Of a stretch of DNA of 37,228 nucleotides, positions 1 to 6,701 are shown in pieces (within the stretch, counting starts at the first letter, position 1; every line of letters starts with the position of its first letter). Source of the DNA: Paenibacillus sp. VTT E-133291. Lineage in GTDB: Bacteria; Bacillota; Bacilli; Paenibacillales; Paenibacillaceae. The position numbers were made by a program, and so were the translations under genes. The stretch spans positions 1 through 37,228 of the forward strand of contig NZ_NFVA01000068.1 in the NCBI RefSeq assembly GCF_002264395.1, written 5' to 3'. The notes under the pieces are model-generated. The model did no database searches. It was not told where the DNA came from and saw only the letters and a program-made list of their open reading frames with translations.

Positions 1-35
1 TATAACGTGAAACTTATACTTTCTTATATTATAAG

Positions 36-76
36 AGAAAAAAACGGTTGTCATCCTAAAAGGACGACAACCGTTT
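36..76 (-). terminator. Rho-independent terminator of msrAB
   Basis: An 11-bp stem (AAACGGTTGTC / GACAACCGTTT) has an inner TCCT/AGGA extension. Read on the minus strand it is followed by a run of T (the A-run at 36-43 on the plus strand). It sits 24 bp beyond the msrAB stop. A plus-strand gene to the left of the window could use the stem too, but the T-run favours the minus strand. Confidence 0.85.
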
Positions 77-99
77 CTTTGTGTACTGAGGATTGATGT

Positions 100-1086
100 T
101 TAGGCAGGCTGGAAGAGTACGCGGTACTCCCCGTATCCTTCCTTCTCTAAATCCTCTTTCGGGACAAATCTTAGCGCCGCCGAATTTATGCAGTAGCGCA
201 AACCGTTTTCTCCGGGACCATCGTCGAAGACGTGGCCTAGATGGGAATCCGCTACTTTGCTGCGAACTTCAGTGCGGACCATCAAATGACTGAGATCCGT
301 CTTTTCCTTCACAGCATAGTCCCGGATGGGACGAGTAAAGCTTGGCCAGCCGCAACCGGAATCGTATTTATCCTGCGAGCTGAATAACGGTTCGCCAGAT
401 ACGATGTCTACATAAATACCATCTCCATGGTGATCCCAAAAATCATTCCGGAAAGGAGATTCTGTAGCACTGTTCTGAGTGACTTCATATTGAAGAGGCG
501 TTAACCGTTCTTTCAAACTTTGTTTGTCCTCTTTATGTGTCCAGTGGGTTTCTATAAAATCCTCTCGTCCAGAACCTTTGCGATAACGTTTGTAGTGGCC
601 TGGATTCTTATGATGGTAGCCTTGATGATATTCTTCGGCAGGATAGAAAGTGGATGCCGGGAGAATCGGGGTTACGATTGGACTTGAGAACCGACCGCTT
701 GCTTGAAGAGCTGCCTTGGAAGCTTCTGCTTGTTCTTTTTGTTCCTCCGAATGGGTAAAGATTGCTGTTCCGTAAGAAGTCCCGCGATCATGGAATTGTC
801 CACCTGCATCGGTAGGGTCAATTTGCTGCCAGAACAGCTCAAGTAACTTGCTATAAGGGAAAATATCTGGGTTAAACGTAATTTGTACAGCTTCAACATG
901 TCCTGTCGTTTCAGAACAAACCTCTTCATAGGTTGGGTTCACTGTATGTCCGCCGGTATAGCCAGAGACGACACTAATGATTCCTGGCAATTCTTCGAAC
1001 GGCGAGACCATGCACCAGAAGCATCCACCTGCAAAGGTTGCTTTATCCGTCTTGGTATTTATATGGTTAGTCTGATGTTCACTCAT
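100..1086 (-). CDS. msrAB: Bifunctional peptide-methionine sulfoxide reductase MsrA/MsrB
   Basis: Cytoplasmic enzyme of 328 aa that reduces both S and R isomers of protein methionine sulfoxide. The N-terminal MsrA domain carries GGCFWC, with the catalytic Cys at about residue 22. The C-terminal MsrB domain carries GCGWPSF and RYCINSAALRF, with its catalytic Cys at about residue 299. The CxxC pairs that bind zinc in many MsrB proteins are not visible, so this is the zinc-free form. An ATG nine codons upstream (1113) is open, but the ATG at 1086 has GGAGGG six bases before it and is chosen. The gene stands alone on the minus strand with its own terminator. Known family role: repair of oxidised proteins. 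Fused MsrAB is common in Firmicutes. Confidence 0.96.
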   Translation of the reverse strand: MSEHQTNHINTKTDKATFAGGCFWCMVSPFEELPGIISVVSGYTGGHTVNPTYEEVCSETTGHVEAVQITFNPDIFPYSKLLELFWQQIDPTDAGGQFHDRGTSYGTAIFTHSEEQKEQAEASKAALQASGRFSSPIVTPILPASTFYPAEEYHQGYHHKNPGHYKRYRKGSGREDFIETHWTHKEDKQSLKERLTPLQYEVTQNSATESPFRNDFWDHHGDGIYVDIVSGEPLFSSQDKYDSGCGWPSFTRPIRDYAVKEKTDLSHLMVRTEVRSKVADSHLGHVFDDGPGENGLRYCINSAALRFVPKEDLEKEGYGEYRVLFQPA

Positions 1087-1185
1087 TGATATCCCTCCAT
1101 TCACATAATGCAATTAAATAGATCACAATTTAATTATAAAGCAAATACTAACTGCCTGCCAGTTTGTAACCGATAAGTTCTTTCG

Positions 1186-1806
1186 CTATCTGTTATTCTT
1201 CGCTTCTTGAGCGCGCGGACGCAAGCTCAGTCCGGCAATAATTAGCACAGCGGCATAGGCGATGATGGCAATAATCGCACTTACAGGGTCCTGGAAGAGA
1301 TGATTCCCGAGGAAAGCGTATAATGCAATCCCTGGTATTTTTCCAATGCCGGAAGCTGCAATATAGCTCCAAAAAGGCAGTCCAGCAGCTCCAGCGTAGA
1401 TGTTAACCGCTGTTTGGGGAATGATTGGCACGAGTCGTGCTAGGACAATCGAAGCGAAAGGTCGCCGCTCAATGCCTACTGTGAACTTTTCGAGTGCGGG
1501 AATGGAGGCTAAATAAGCTCTAGCTTGGCTTTGAAATAAGTACTTCACAATTCCAAACAGGATTGCGGCAGCCAAATTAGTAGCTAGCCAGCAAATCAAG
1601 GCTCCCACTAAACTTCCGTATGCATAACCGAAGAATCCGATGACAGCTTTATAAGGGACAACTGGAAACAAGGCCAGTAAAGTTGCAAACCCTATAGAAC
1701 TGAAAAGATTATGATCCTCTTTCATCCAGCTTAGGATGTCATATCTGTAGATAAACGCAAGGATTGTACCCGAAACATAAAGAACAATCGAGAACCATTT
1801 CTTCAT
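1186..1806 (-). CDS. TVP38/TMEM64 (VTT domain) membrane protein
   Basis: A 206-aa integral membrane protein with about five or six hydrophobic segments. The VTT/DedA-like core is visible as FPVVPYKAVIGFFGYAYG, followed by the second half LARLVPIIPQTAVNIYAGAAG, with the re-entrant-loop prolines typical of the family. Related proteins (DedA, VMP1, TMEM41B) are linked to lipid scrambling or carrier-lipid recycling; the substrate here cannot be read from sequence. The start at 1806 is preceded by GAAGGGG at 10-nt spacing. A start nine codons further up (1833) would overlap that site and is rejected. It lies about 100 bp upstream of msrAB on the same strand with no clear terminator between them, so co-transcription is possible. 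Confidence 0.85.
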   Translation of the reverse strand: MKKWFSIVLYVSGTILAFIYRYDILSWMKEDHNLFSSIGFATLLALFPVVPYKAVIGFFGYAYGSLVGALICWLATNLAAAILFGIVKYLFQSQARAYLASIPALEKFTVGIERRPFASIVLARLVPIIPQTAVNIYAGAAGLPFWSYIAASGIGKIPGIALYAFLGNHLFQDPVSAIIAIIAYAAVLIIAGLSLRPRAQEAKNNR

Positions 1807-1880
1807 AGATAATATGCCCCTTCTTCCACTCATTCATCTCATCATACGGGATATGAAGTAAATATTGAAGCAAAGATCAA

Positions 1881-1908
1881 TTGTCAGAGAATGAGAAGCA
1901 GGTATAAT
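1881..1908 (+). promoter_or_regulatory. Sigma-A promoter of the Gfo/Idh/MocA gene
   Basis: TTGTCA at 1881-1886, a 16-bp spacer and a consensus TATAAT at 1903-1908. This places the transcription start near 1915, about 55 nt before the chosen GTG start. Confidence 0.65.
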
Positions 1909-1970
1909 AGCATTTGTAGAGAACAAAGAGAAAAGATCGAGATATTGAAATGTTAGAGGGGGATGGATCA

Positions 1971-2906
1971 GTGATTGTACCTGAACGTAAAAGAGTCGCC
2001 ATAATAGGAATCGGCAATATCGCCCGTAAAGTATATTTGCCACTGCTCTCTCAGCATGATTATGCCGAGGTAGTGGGTGTTCTCAGCCATTCATCGACAA
2101 CGGTGGAGCAGGCTGTTCATACCTATCGTTTTCCTAAAGGGACGACGAATCTGGAAGAGCTGTTATCTTGGGATCTGGATGCAGTATTTGTACATAGCCC
2201 AACAACTACTCATTATGATATAGTAACAAAATGTCTCGAACGTGGGATTTCGGTATATGTAGATAAACCACTTTCTTATGATCTTGAAGAGTCCAGAAGG
2301 ATGGCAGAGCTAGCACAAGATAAAGGGCTTTTGCTGGGAGTGGGCTTTAACCGCCGGTTTGCCCCTATGTATGTCACCGCCAAGCAATGGCTTGAGGAAG
2401 TCGGTGGAATTAGCCACTGCAGTGCGATTAAACATCGAACGAAGCTACAGACAAGCACCAGCCGCGAAACCGTGCATGATGATCTTATCCATATGCTTGA
2501 TTTGCTGTTGTGGTTATGTGGAGATCAGTATGAACTGCTTCGTAGTCATCTTCAATCTAGTGGAGATGGTCGTCTGCTACAGGCATCTGGAATGCTAGCC
2601 TGGAAACATAGTGCAGTAGGGATGTACAGTATGGTTCGTGAAGCGGGTGTGGATTTGGAGAAGCTTGAGCTGCACGGAAATGGTAGATCGGTGGAAGTAG
2701 TGGATCTAGACAAGGCCATTCTTTTTGAAAAAGATACCTTACCGCATATTCAAGGCTTTGGAAGCTGGGATACTGTACTGGATAGAAGAGGTTTTAGTGG
2801 AGTGGTGAATAATTTTCTTTGCAACATAAATACACCGGAGCTATGCAGCATTGCTGCTTCAGCGGTACTGCCTAGTCATATGCTGGCGGCACAGCTTGCT
2901 GAATGA
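1971..2906 (+). CDS. Gfo/Idh/MocA family NAD(P)-dependent oxidoreductase
   Basis: A protein of about 311 aa with an N-terminal Rossmann fold (VAIIGIGNIARKVYLPLL, a GxGxxA-type dinucleotide loop) and the family signature DKPLSY in place of EKP. GFNRRFAPM and the C-terminal alpha/beta oxidoreductase domain follow. Members oxidise or reduce sugars, inositols and related polyols; the substrate is not deducible. GTG at 1971 is preferred because GAGGGGG lies eight or so bases upstream. An in-frame ATG at 1950 would put that ribosome site inside the gene (318 aa). The small hypothetical gene follows after 25 bp, so the two probably form an operon. Confidence 0.85.
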   Translation: MIVPERKRVAIIGIGNIARKVYLPLLSQHDYAEVVGVLSHSSTTVEQAVHTYRFPKGTTNLEELLSWDLDAVFVHSPTTTHYDIVTKCLERGISVYVDKPLSYDLEESRRMAELAQDKGLLLGVGFNRRFAPMYVTAKQWLEEVGGISHCSAIKHRTKLQTSTSRETVHDDLIHMLDLLLWLCGDQYELLRSHLQSSGDGRLLQASGMLAWKHSAVGMYSMVREAGVDLEKLELHGNGRSVEVVDLDKAILFEKDTLPHIQGFGSWDTVLDRRGFSGVVNNFLCNINTPELCSIAASAVLPSHMLAAQLAE

Positions 2907-2931
2907 GGTCTCTGAGAAAGGAGAAGAATAT

Positions 2932-3255
2932 ATGGAGGATAACCGTAAATTAGTGGAGGAACAGATCATCGAAAGCTATAAGCGCGAAGAAGAGATGATG
3001 ATTCTTGTATTCGCTCAGTGGTGTGTAAATAATGGACTTGATCCACATGCGCTATACTTGCAGGCTTATCCGCAGCAGGAAGGGAATGAAGCCTTGCGTC
3101 AGGCACTTGCCCTCACGGTTTCCGCAGAGGAAGCGGGAGACATTTCTGATGACACCGTTCTGGGTGTACTTTCACTTTTTGGAAATGATGACTTGGCACA
3201 AATCGTAACTGAAGCGATTGCTCAAAGGGGATCTAAAGGACCTGTGGGGGATTGA
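2932..3255 (+). CDS. Small acidic hypothetical protein
   Basis: 107 aa, rich in Glu and Asp, predicted mostly helical and soluble, with no cysteine-pair motif or membrane segment beyond the single Trp-Cys in FAQWCVNNGLD. I do not recognise the family. The ATG at 2932 is preceded by AAAGGAG at 8-nt spacing. An open frame extends 27 codons further up into the oxidoreductase gene but has no ribosome site. It lies 25 bp after the oxidoreductase stop, so it is probably its operon partner. No function is proposed. Confidence 0.75.
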   Translation: MEDNRKLVEEQIIESYKREEEMMILVFAQWCVNNGLDPHALYLQAYPQQEGNEALRQALALTVSAEEAGDISDDTVLGVLSLFGNDDLAQIVTEAIAQRGSKGPVGD

Positions 3256-3338
3256 CATTGGGGATATAATAATAGAGTCAGATGAACTTTTTTCGGTAAA
3301 CGATGTTCATCATGGTTAAAATGTGTTAATATTATATA

Positions 3339-3353
3339 TACTAACTAATAGTA
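3339..3353 (+). promoter_or_regulatory. Inverted repeat, possible HxlR operator
   Basis: TACTA-N5-TAGTA lies 27 bp before the HxlR start and overlaps a TATACT -10-like hexamer (3337-3342). MarR/DUF24-type regulators commonly bind such palindromes in their own promoters. That this one is an autoregulatory site is inference. Confidence 0.4.
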
Positions 3354-3379
3354 AGTTTCGCAAGTGAGAGGTGAGAACA

Positions 3380-3697
3380 ATGGAAGAACATCAATTTGCG
3401 ATGTGTCCCAGATTTGAAACAGCCTTCTCTTTCTTAGGCAAACGTTGGAATGGACTTATTATTCAGACATTGATGAGTGGACCGAAGCGGTTTAAAGATA
3501 TCTCCGGCCTCATTCCTTCAATGAGCGATAAGATGCTGTCCGAGCGGATGAAGGATTTGGAAGGTGAGGGTATCCTGGTTAGGCATGTATACCCAGAAAC
3601 ACCCGTACGTATTGAGTACGAATTAACAGACAAAGGCCGTGCGTTGCAGCCTGTTATGCAGCAGATTCAGTCTTGGGCTGAGAGCTGGGTTGACTAA
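3380..3697 (+). CDS. HxlR-family (DUF24) winged-helix transcriptional regulator
   Basis: 105 aa. The sequence has the HxlR pattern: an N-terminal MCPRFETAFSFLGKRW with the conserved Cys-Pro (Cys at residue 9), then the winged helix (GPKRFKDISGLIPSMSDKMLSERMKDLEGEGILVRHVYPETPVRIEYELTDKG). In YodB/HypR-type members that cysteine senses quinones, diamide or hypochlorite; a redox role here is inference. The ATG at 3380 has AGGTGAG directly upstream; a GTG at 3371 is also open but overlaps this site. It is monocistronic, between a palindromic operator candidate and a strong terminator. No adjacent target such as a nitroreductase or quinone reductase is present. Confidence 0.9.
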   Translation: MEEHQFAMCPRFETAFSFLGKRWNGLIIQTLMSGPKRFKDISGLIPSMSDKMLSERMKDLEGEGILVRHVYPETPVRIEYELTDKGRALQPVMQQIQSWAESWVD

Positions 3698-3716
3698 AAT
3701 TCACAGTAATGTTGTG

Positions 3717-3750
3717 GCCCTTTTTCCGAAATGGTGGAAAAGGGGCTTTT
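3717..3750 (+). terminator. Rho-independent terminator after the HxlR gene
   Basis: An 11-bp stem GCCCTTTTTCC / GGAAAAGGGGC (one G-T pair) with an 8-nt loop, then TTTT. Confidence 0.85.
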
Positions 3751-3809
3751 CAGTTTCTAAATATTAGACAGTGACAGTTGTGTTCCAATCCTTTATGCTT
3801 GAAAAAAAC

Positions 3810-3840
3810 TTGCACAGTTTAAAAATAATTGTAATATAAT
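3810..3840 (+). promoter_or_regulatory. Sigma-A promoter of the 243-aa gene
   Basis: TTGCAC at 3810-3815 and TATAAT at 3835-3840 (19-bp spacer), or the overlapping TAATAT at 3832 (16-bp spacer). The leader to the ATG is about 100 nt. Confidence 0.5.
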
Positions 3841-3864
3841 AGAAAAACATTGTATGATCCTTGA

Positions 3865-3879
3865 ATGGAAGCGCTCGCG
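3865..3879 (+). promoter_or_regulatory. cre-like CcpA site (one mismatch)
   Basis: ATGGAAGCGCTCGCG matches the WTGNAANCGNWNNCW consensus except for the last base. It lies about 25 bp downstream of the -10, a roadblock position. Suggests catabolite repression of the 243-aa gene; inference only. Confidence 0.4.
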
Positions 3880-3947
3880 TATTGGTTTTTGCTCAAATCT
3901 ACTCAGCTGGAGTACAGGCATAGCAAAACTGTTAGGAGGCGAGGGAG

Positions 3948-4679
3948 ATGAAGACGAAGACGACCCTATTTTCCCGGGAAATAACGTATGGAAAAAAGGA
4001 TGTTGCTGAGCTAGAGAATGCTTCTATCAAAGTACAGCTCATCTATGACAAGACGTTGTTCATGCTGCATAGCCATCTTCCTGATTCCTTATGGGATGCG
4101 TGGATTGGCGTGCCTTACAGCATTATCTCTTCACTCTACAAAGGAAACAATGATAGTGGGACTATTTTTCAAAAATGGATTCAAAGTCCGACCGGCTGGA
4201 AGTGTATTGGTTGTGAACGGCACTGTCTGGAGTCCACGGAACCTCCACAAGATGTGAATGCGGCGAATCATGGGCGACAATATAAGTTTCATAACGGCAT
4301 TCGCCAGAGTATGGTACTTCAAGCCTTAATTTGGTCCATGTACGAGAATATCGTATTATTCAAACCCTTTTTAGGCGATGAGCCTTTTTTTGACGATGAT
4401 GATTTGCATACGATATCCTCTTATTTCGTTCCAACTTATCTGAATGAGTTCCACCTTATTGAGCGGTCTAAGCCATGTAAAGAATACAAAGATCAGAATA
4501 TACGAGTCTTTCAGGAATGGATTTCCGCACCAGATCTTGTCCTCAAATGGAATGGTGGCTTGACGGAAGGCAGATGGATGACCGGTGTTTATATGGATCA
4601 CTCCCGTTTTGCTGGATTGGGACCTTATTTGAAGGATTCAAAGGGACAGCGGACGTATATGCAGGCTTATGTGCAATAA
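3948..4679 (+). CDS. Hypothetical protein, 243 aa, with a CxxCxxxC motif
   Basis: I do not recognise this family. The protein is soluble, has no signal peptide or membrane segment, and is rich in aromatic residues. A CIGCERHC motif near residue 90 could bind a metal or cluster. A run of acidic residues (FFDDDDL) lies near residue 150, and WNGGLTEGRWMTGVYMDHSRFAGLGPYLKDS stands near the C-terminus. The start is well supported by AGGAGG eight bases upstream. It has its own promoter, a cre-like site and a terminator, so it is a single-gene unit that may be repressed by good carbon sources. Function unknown. Confidence 0.75.
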   Translation: MKTKTTLFSREITYGKKDVAELENASIKVQLIYDKTLFMLHSHLPDSLWDAWIGVPYSIISSLYKGNNDSGTIFQKWIQSPTGWKCIGCERHCLESTEPPQDVNAANHGRQYKFHNGIRQSMVLQALIWSMYENIVLFKPFLGDEPFFDDDDLHTISSYFVPTYLNEFHLIERSKPCKEYKDQNIRVFQEWISAPDLVLKWNGGLTEGRWMTGVYMDHSRFAGLGPYLKDSKGQRTYMQAYVQ

Positions 4680-4688
4680 AGTGAGTCG

Positions 4689-4721
4689 AAAAAGCACCTT
4701 TGTAGGCAAAGGTGCTTTTTT
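4689..4721 (+). terminator. Rho-independent terminator
   Basis: Stem AAGCACCTTTG / CAAAGGTGCTT with a TAGG loop and a T-run, 10 bp after the stop of the 243-aa gene. Confidence 0.9.
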
Positions 4722-4776
4722 GCACTGACTATGTATGTACATTCTCCAATCTCGTTCAAAAATAAGATACAATTTC

Positions 4777-4792
4777 CGTGCGTACAATCACA
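4777..4792 (+). promoter_or_regulatory. Imperfect Fnr box upstream of scdA
   Basis: CGTGC-N6-TCACA has one perfect half-site (TCACA) and one 3/5 half-site of the TGTGA-N6-TCACA motif. It is centred about 92 bp before the ATG. No convincing -10 lies at the distance seen for nirB and pflB, so the assignment is weak despite the functional fit. Confidence 0.3.
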
Positions 4793-4876
4793 AGTCAAAG
4801 TTCCTTTCAGGGTTAAGGTGAAGAAGTGGATAAGATTTATTCAGAACCTAATCCCATAACCCAAGGAGGAGCTATA

Positions 4877-5626
4877 ATGGAAACTAAACAACTTAATGAT
4901 AGTATTTCGGATTCGAAACAAGCAGAATCGGTACAGGCTGGGTTTACCCCAGATGCACTAGTGAGGGATATTGTATTGCAATTCCCTAAAGCGGCAGATT
5001 ATTTTAAAGCAAAACGGATTGATTTTTGTTGCGGTGGAGCTAAACCACTTGCTGAAGCAGCAGCTGAGCGTGGTCTGGATCACGAGATAATCATCGGTGA
5101 TCTAAACAAGCTGTTCCAAGAGTATCCAGTACCCCAAGAGGAAATCGCTTGGAATACTGCATCCTCAGAAGAGTTAATTGCCCGTATTATTAACAAACAC
5201 CATCGTTATCTTCGTGAAGAGCTACCCCTCATTAGCCAAAATGTAACTAAGGTGTATCGAGTGCATGGTGGGGATTCTCCCCATTTGGTGGAATTATATA
5301 ACTTGTTCAACACACTTAAGGAAGACTTACTTGAGCATACGGCTAAAGAAGAAGAAGATGAGTTTCCTAAGCTGTTGACATACGCTGCTAATCCTAGTGA
5401 AGAAGGCCTGACATCGCTTCGTGAGTCATTGTCTGAGCTGGAGAGTGAGCATGATGGTGCGGGCGATATTTTGAGAAAAATACGTAGTGTTACAGATGAT
5501 TTCACTCCACCGGCGCATGCTTGCACGACCTATCGATTGACATATGCCCGGCTGGAAGAGCTGGAGAGTATGACTTTTGAACACGTACATTTGGAGAATA
5601 ATATATTGTTCCCTAGGTTTCAGTGA
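4877..5626 (+). CDS. scdA: Iron-sulfur cluster repair protein ScdA/RIC (di-iron)
   Basis: 249 aa. The N-terminal ScdA_N (DUF542) domain has the characteristic DFCCGG (Cys51-Cys52) after DIVLQFPKAADYFKAKRI. The C-terminal hemerythrin-like domain supplies the di-iron ligands: KHHRYLREEL, LLEHTAKEEEDEFP, ESEHDGAG and HVHLENNILFPRF. Family role: repair of iron-sulfur clusters damaged by nitric oxide or peroxide. The ATG at 4877 has AAGGAGGAG seven bases upstream; a GTG at 4826 (266 aa) is open but has a weaker site. It lies about 1 kb before nirBDC, whose chemistry can release NO, which fits a nitrosative-stress role. It has its own terminator. Confidence 0.93.
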   Translation: METKQLNDSISDSKQAESVQAGFTPDALVRDIVLQFPKAADYFKAKRIDFCCGGAKPLAEAAAERGLDHEIIIGDLNKLFQEYPVPQEEIAWNTASSEELIARIINKHHRYLREELPLISQNVTKVYRVHGGDSPHLVELYNLFNTLKEDLLEHTAKEEEDEFPKLLTYAANPSEEGLTSLRESLSELESEHDGAGDILRKIRSVTDDFTPPAHACTTYRLTYARLEELESMTFEHVHLENNILFPRFQ

Positions 5627-5646
5627 AGATGAATAGTGTTCTAAAG

Positions 5647-5669
5647 AGTCCCTTAGGGGGCTTTTTTTA
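5647..5669 (+). terminator. Rho-independent terminator of scdA
   Basis: Short G+C-rich stem AGTCCC / GGGGCT with a TTAG loop, followed by seven T residues. Confidence 0.85.
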
Positions 5670-5773
5670 TTTGAGAACATGGCTTGTTTAAGTTATCCTT
5701 AAAAAGACAGTATACATAACTTTACAAGCCTGAGACGCTATATGGTCATTAGGCGGGACAAGGCGGTGTCAGG

Positions 5774-6484
5774 ATGCCCATACGATCTTTGTGGAAATTG
5801 ATGCTAGGTTTAGTCATCGGATTCACAATAGGTGGATGCTCTACTAACAATGACAGCAATAGTAATGCTAATAATGGTGCGGCAGGATTAGAGGGACCGA
5901 CAATATCGATAAGGGTTGGAGATAATGAACTGCTTACTAAACCATCGGACAGGTTACTTAGCGGGAGTTATAGAAATGGAATATCGCTCATGGAGCTCCT
6001 GAAAGGTAGTAATATTGCCACATTTGCGGAGGATAACTCAAGCATTCTTTCGGTAAAGGATTTTTCGCTAGAGTCGGGATTGGTTTGGGAGCTTCAGATG
6101 GGCGGTCAAATCATTGGGAATGCGGATTGGAATAATACTGTAGGGTATGATTCACAGCTAGTCTTCACCGCGAAGTCGAAGGATCATCAAGCACCACTTC
6201 AAACAGTAAGGCTGACCTTGAACGGTGGAAGTGTAGAAGTAGACCTGCATCATACGTATATTATTTTATTTAGAGAAGATTTAACCGTAAGAGATTTGCT
6301 CAAAAGCTGTAGTAGGGTACAATTGGCGGATGATAATAAAAAGGTGCTTTCCGTCAATGATTATACCCCTCTAAGTAATGAAGAATGGAAGCTGAAGGTG
6401 AACGGAAAACAACTACTCGATGATGGAATGGATATGAAGCTCAGGGCTCAAGATGAATTGGAGATTTTATTGACTTTACGCTAA
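5774..6484 (+). CDS. Lipoprotein with two tandem similar domains
   Basis: 236 aa. A type II signal peptide (KLMLGLVIGFTIGGC, lipid Cys at residue 22) is followed by an Asn/Ser linker. Two repeats of about 80 residues follow. The first holds SLMELLKGSNIATFAEDNSSILSVKDF then VWELQMGGQ; the second holds TVRDLLKSCSRVQLADDNKKVLSVNDY then EWKLKVNGKQ. The repeats share the order (L)xxLLK, DN(S/K)xxLSVxD(F/Y), then W(E/K)L. The W-x-(L/V)-x-V-N-G-K pattern recalls DUF4430/transcobalamin-like beta-grasp domains, but this is a guess. It is anchored outside the membrane; ligand unknown. The start is weakly supported, with no strong ribosome site. It is the last gene before the nir promoter and has its own terminator. 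Confidence 0.75.
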   Translation: MPIRSLWKLMLGLVIGFTIGGCSTNNDSNSNANNGAAGLEGPTISIRVGDNELLTKPSDRLLSGSYRNGISLMELLKGSNIATFAEDNSSILSVKDFSLESGLVWELQMGGQIIGNADWNNTVGYDSQLVFTAKSKDHQAPLQTVRLTLNGGSVEVDLHHTYIILFREDLTVRDLLKSCSRVQLADDNKKVLSVNDYTPLSNEEWKLKVNGKQLLDDGMDMKLRAQDELEILLTLR

Positions 6485-6496
6485 AAATCGTACATT

Positions 6497-6539
6497 AAGC
6501 CAGATTAACGGTTGTTCAGAATCGTTAATCTGGCTTTTT
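6497..6539 (+). terminator. Rho-independent terminator before nirB
   Basis: A 14-bp perfect stem AAGCCAGATTAACG / CGTTAATCTGGCTT with a 12-nt loop and a T tail. It separates the lipoprotein gene from the nir promoter. Confidence 0.92.
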
Positions 6540-6578
6540 ATGTGGAAAAGATATCTGACAATTATGAGCACACTAAAG

Positions 6579-6594
6579 TGTGAAAATATTCACA
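6579..6594 (+). promoter_or_regulatory. Perfect Fnr box, distal, nirB promoter
   Basis: TGTGA-AAATAT-TCACA is an exact match to the CRP/FNR palindrome used by Bacillus Fnr. Its centre (6586.5) is 21 bp upstream of the second box. With a start near 6649 it sits at about -63. Confidence 0.8.
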
Positions 6595-6599
6595 ATTAA

Positions 6600-6615
6600 A
6601 GTGACTGCAATCACA
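6600..6615 (+). promoter_or_regulatory. Fnr box, proximal, nirB promoter
   Basis: AGTGA-CTGCAA-TCACA has nine of ten motif bases. Its centre (6607.5) lies about 42 bp upstream of the predicted start, the class II activator position. Confidence 0.75.
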
Positions 6616-6637
6616 ATGATGACTTGAATTTGAAACG

Positions 6638-6643
6638 TATAAT
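6638..6643 (+). promoter_or_regulatory. -10 element of the nirBDC promoter
   Basis: A perfect TATAAT without a good -35, as expected for an activator-dependent promoter whose proximal Fnr box takes the -35 place. The predicted start is near 6649-6650, giving a leader of about 52 nt. Confidence 0.65.
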
Positions 6644-6701
6644 TCCAATATGCAGAAGAGAGATTGATCAGGTATTCATAAGCTTGAGGAGGCACCTAAC
6701 C

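Noticed and set aside
1834..2043. Minus-strand open frame between the VTT gene and the oxidoreductase
   Set aside because: It overlaps the divergent promoter and the start of the plus-strand gene and has no recognisable content.
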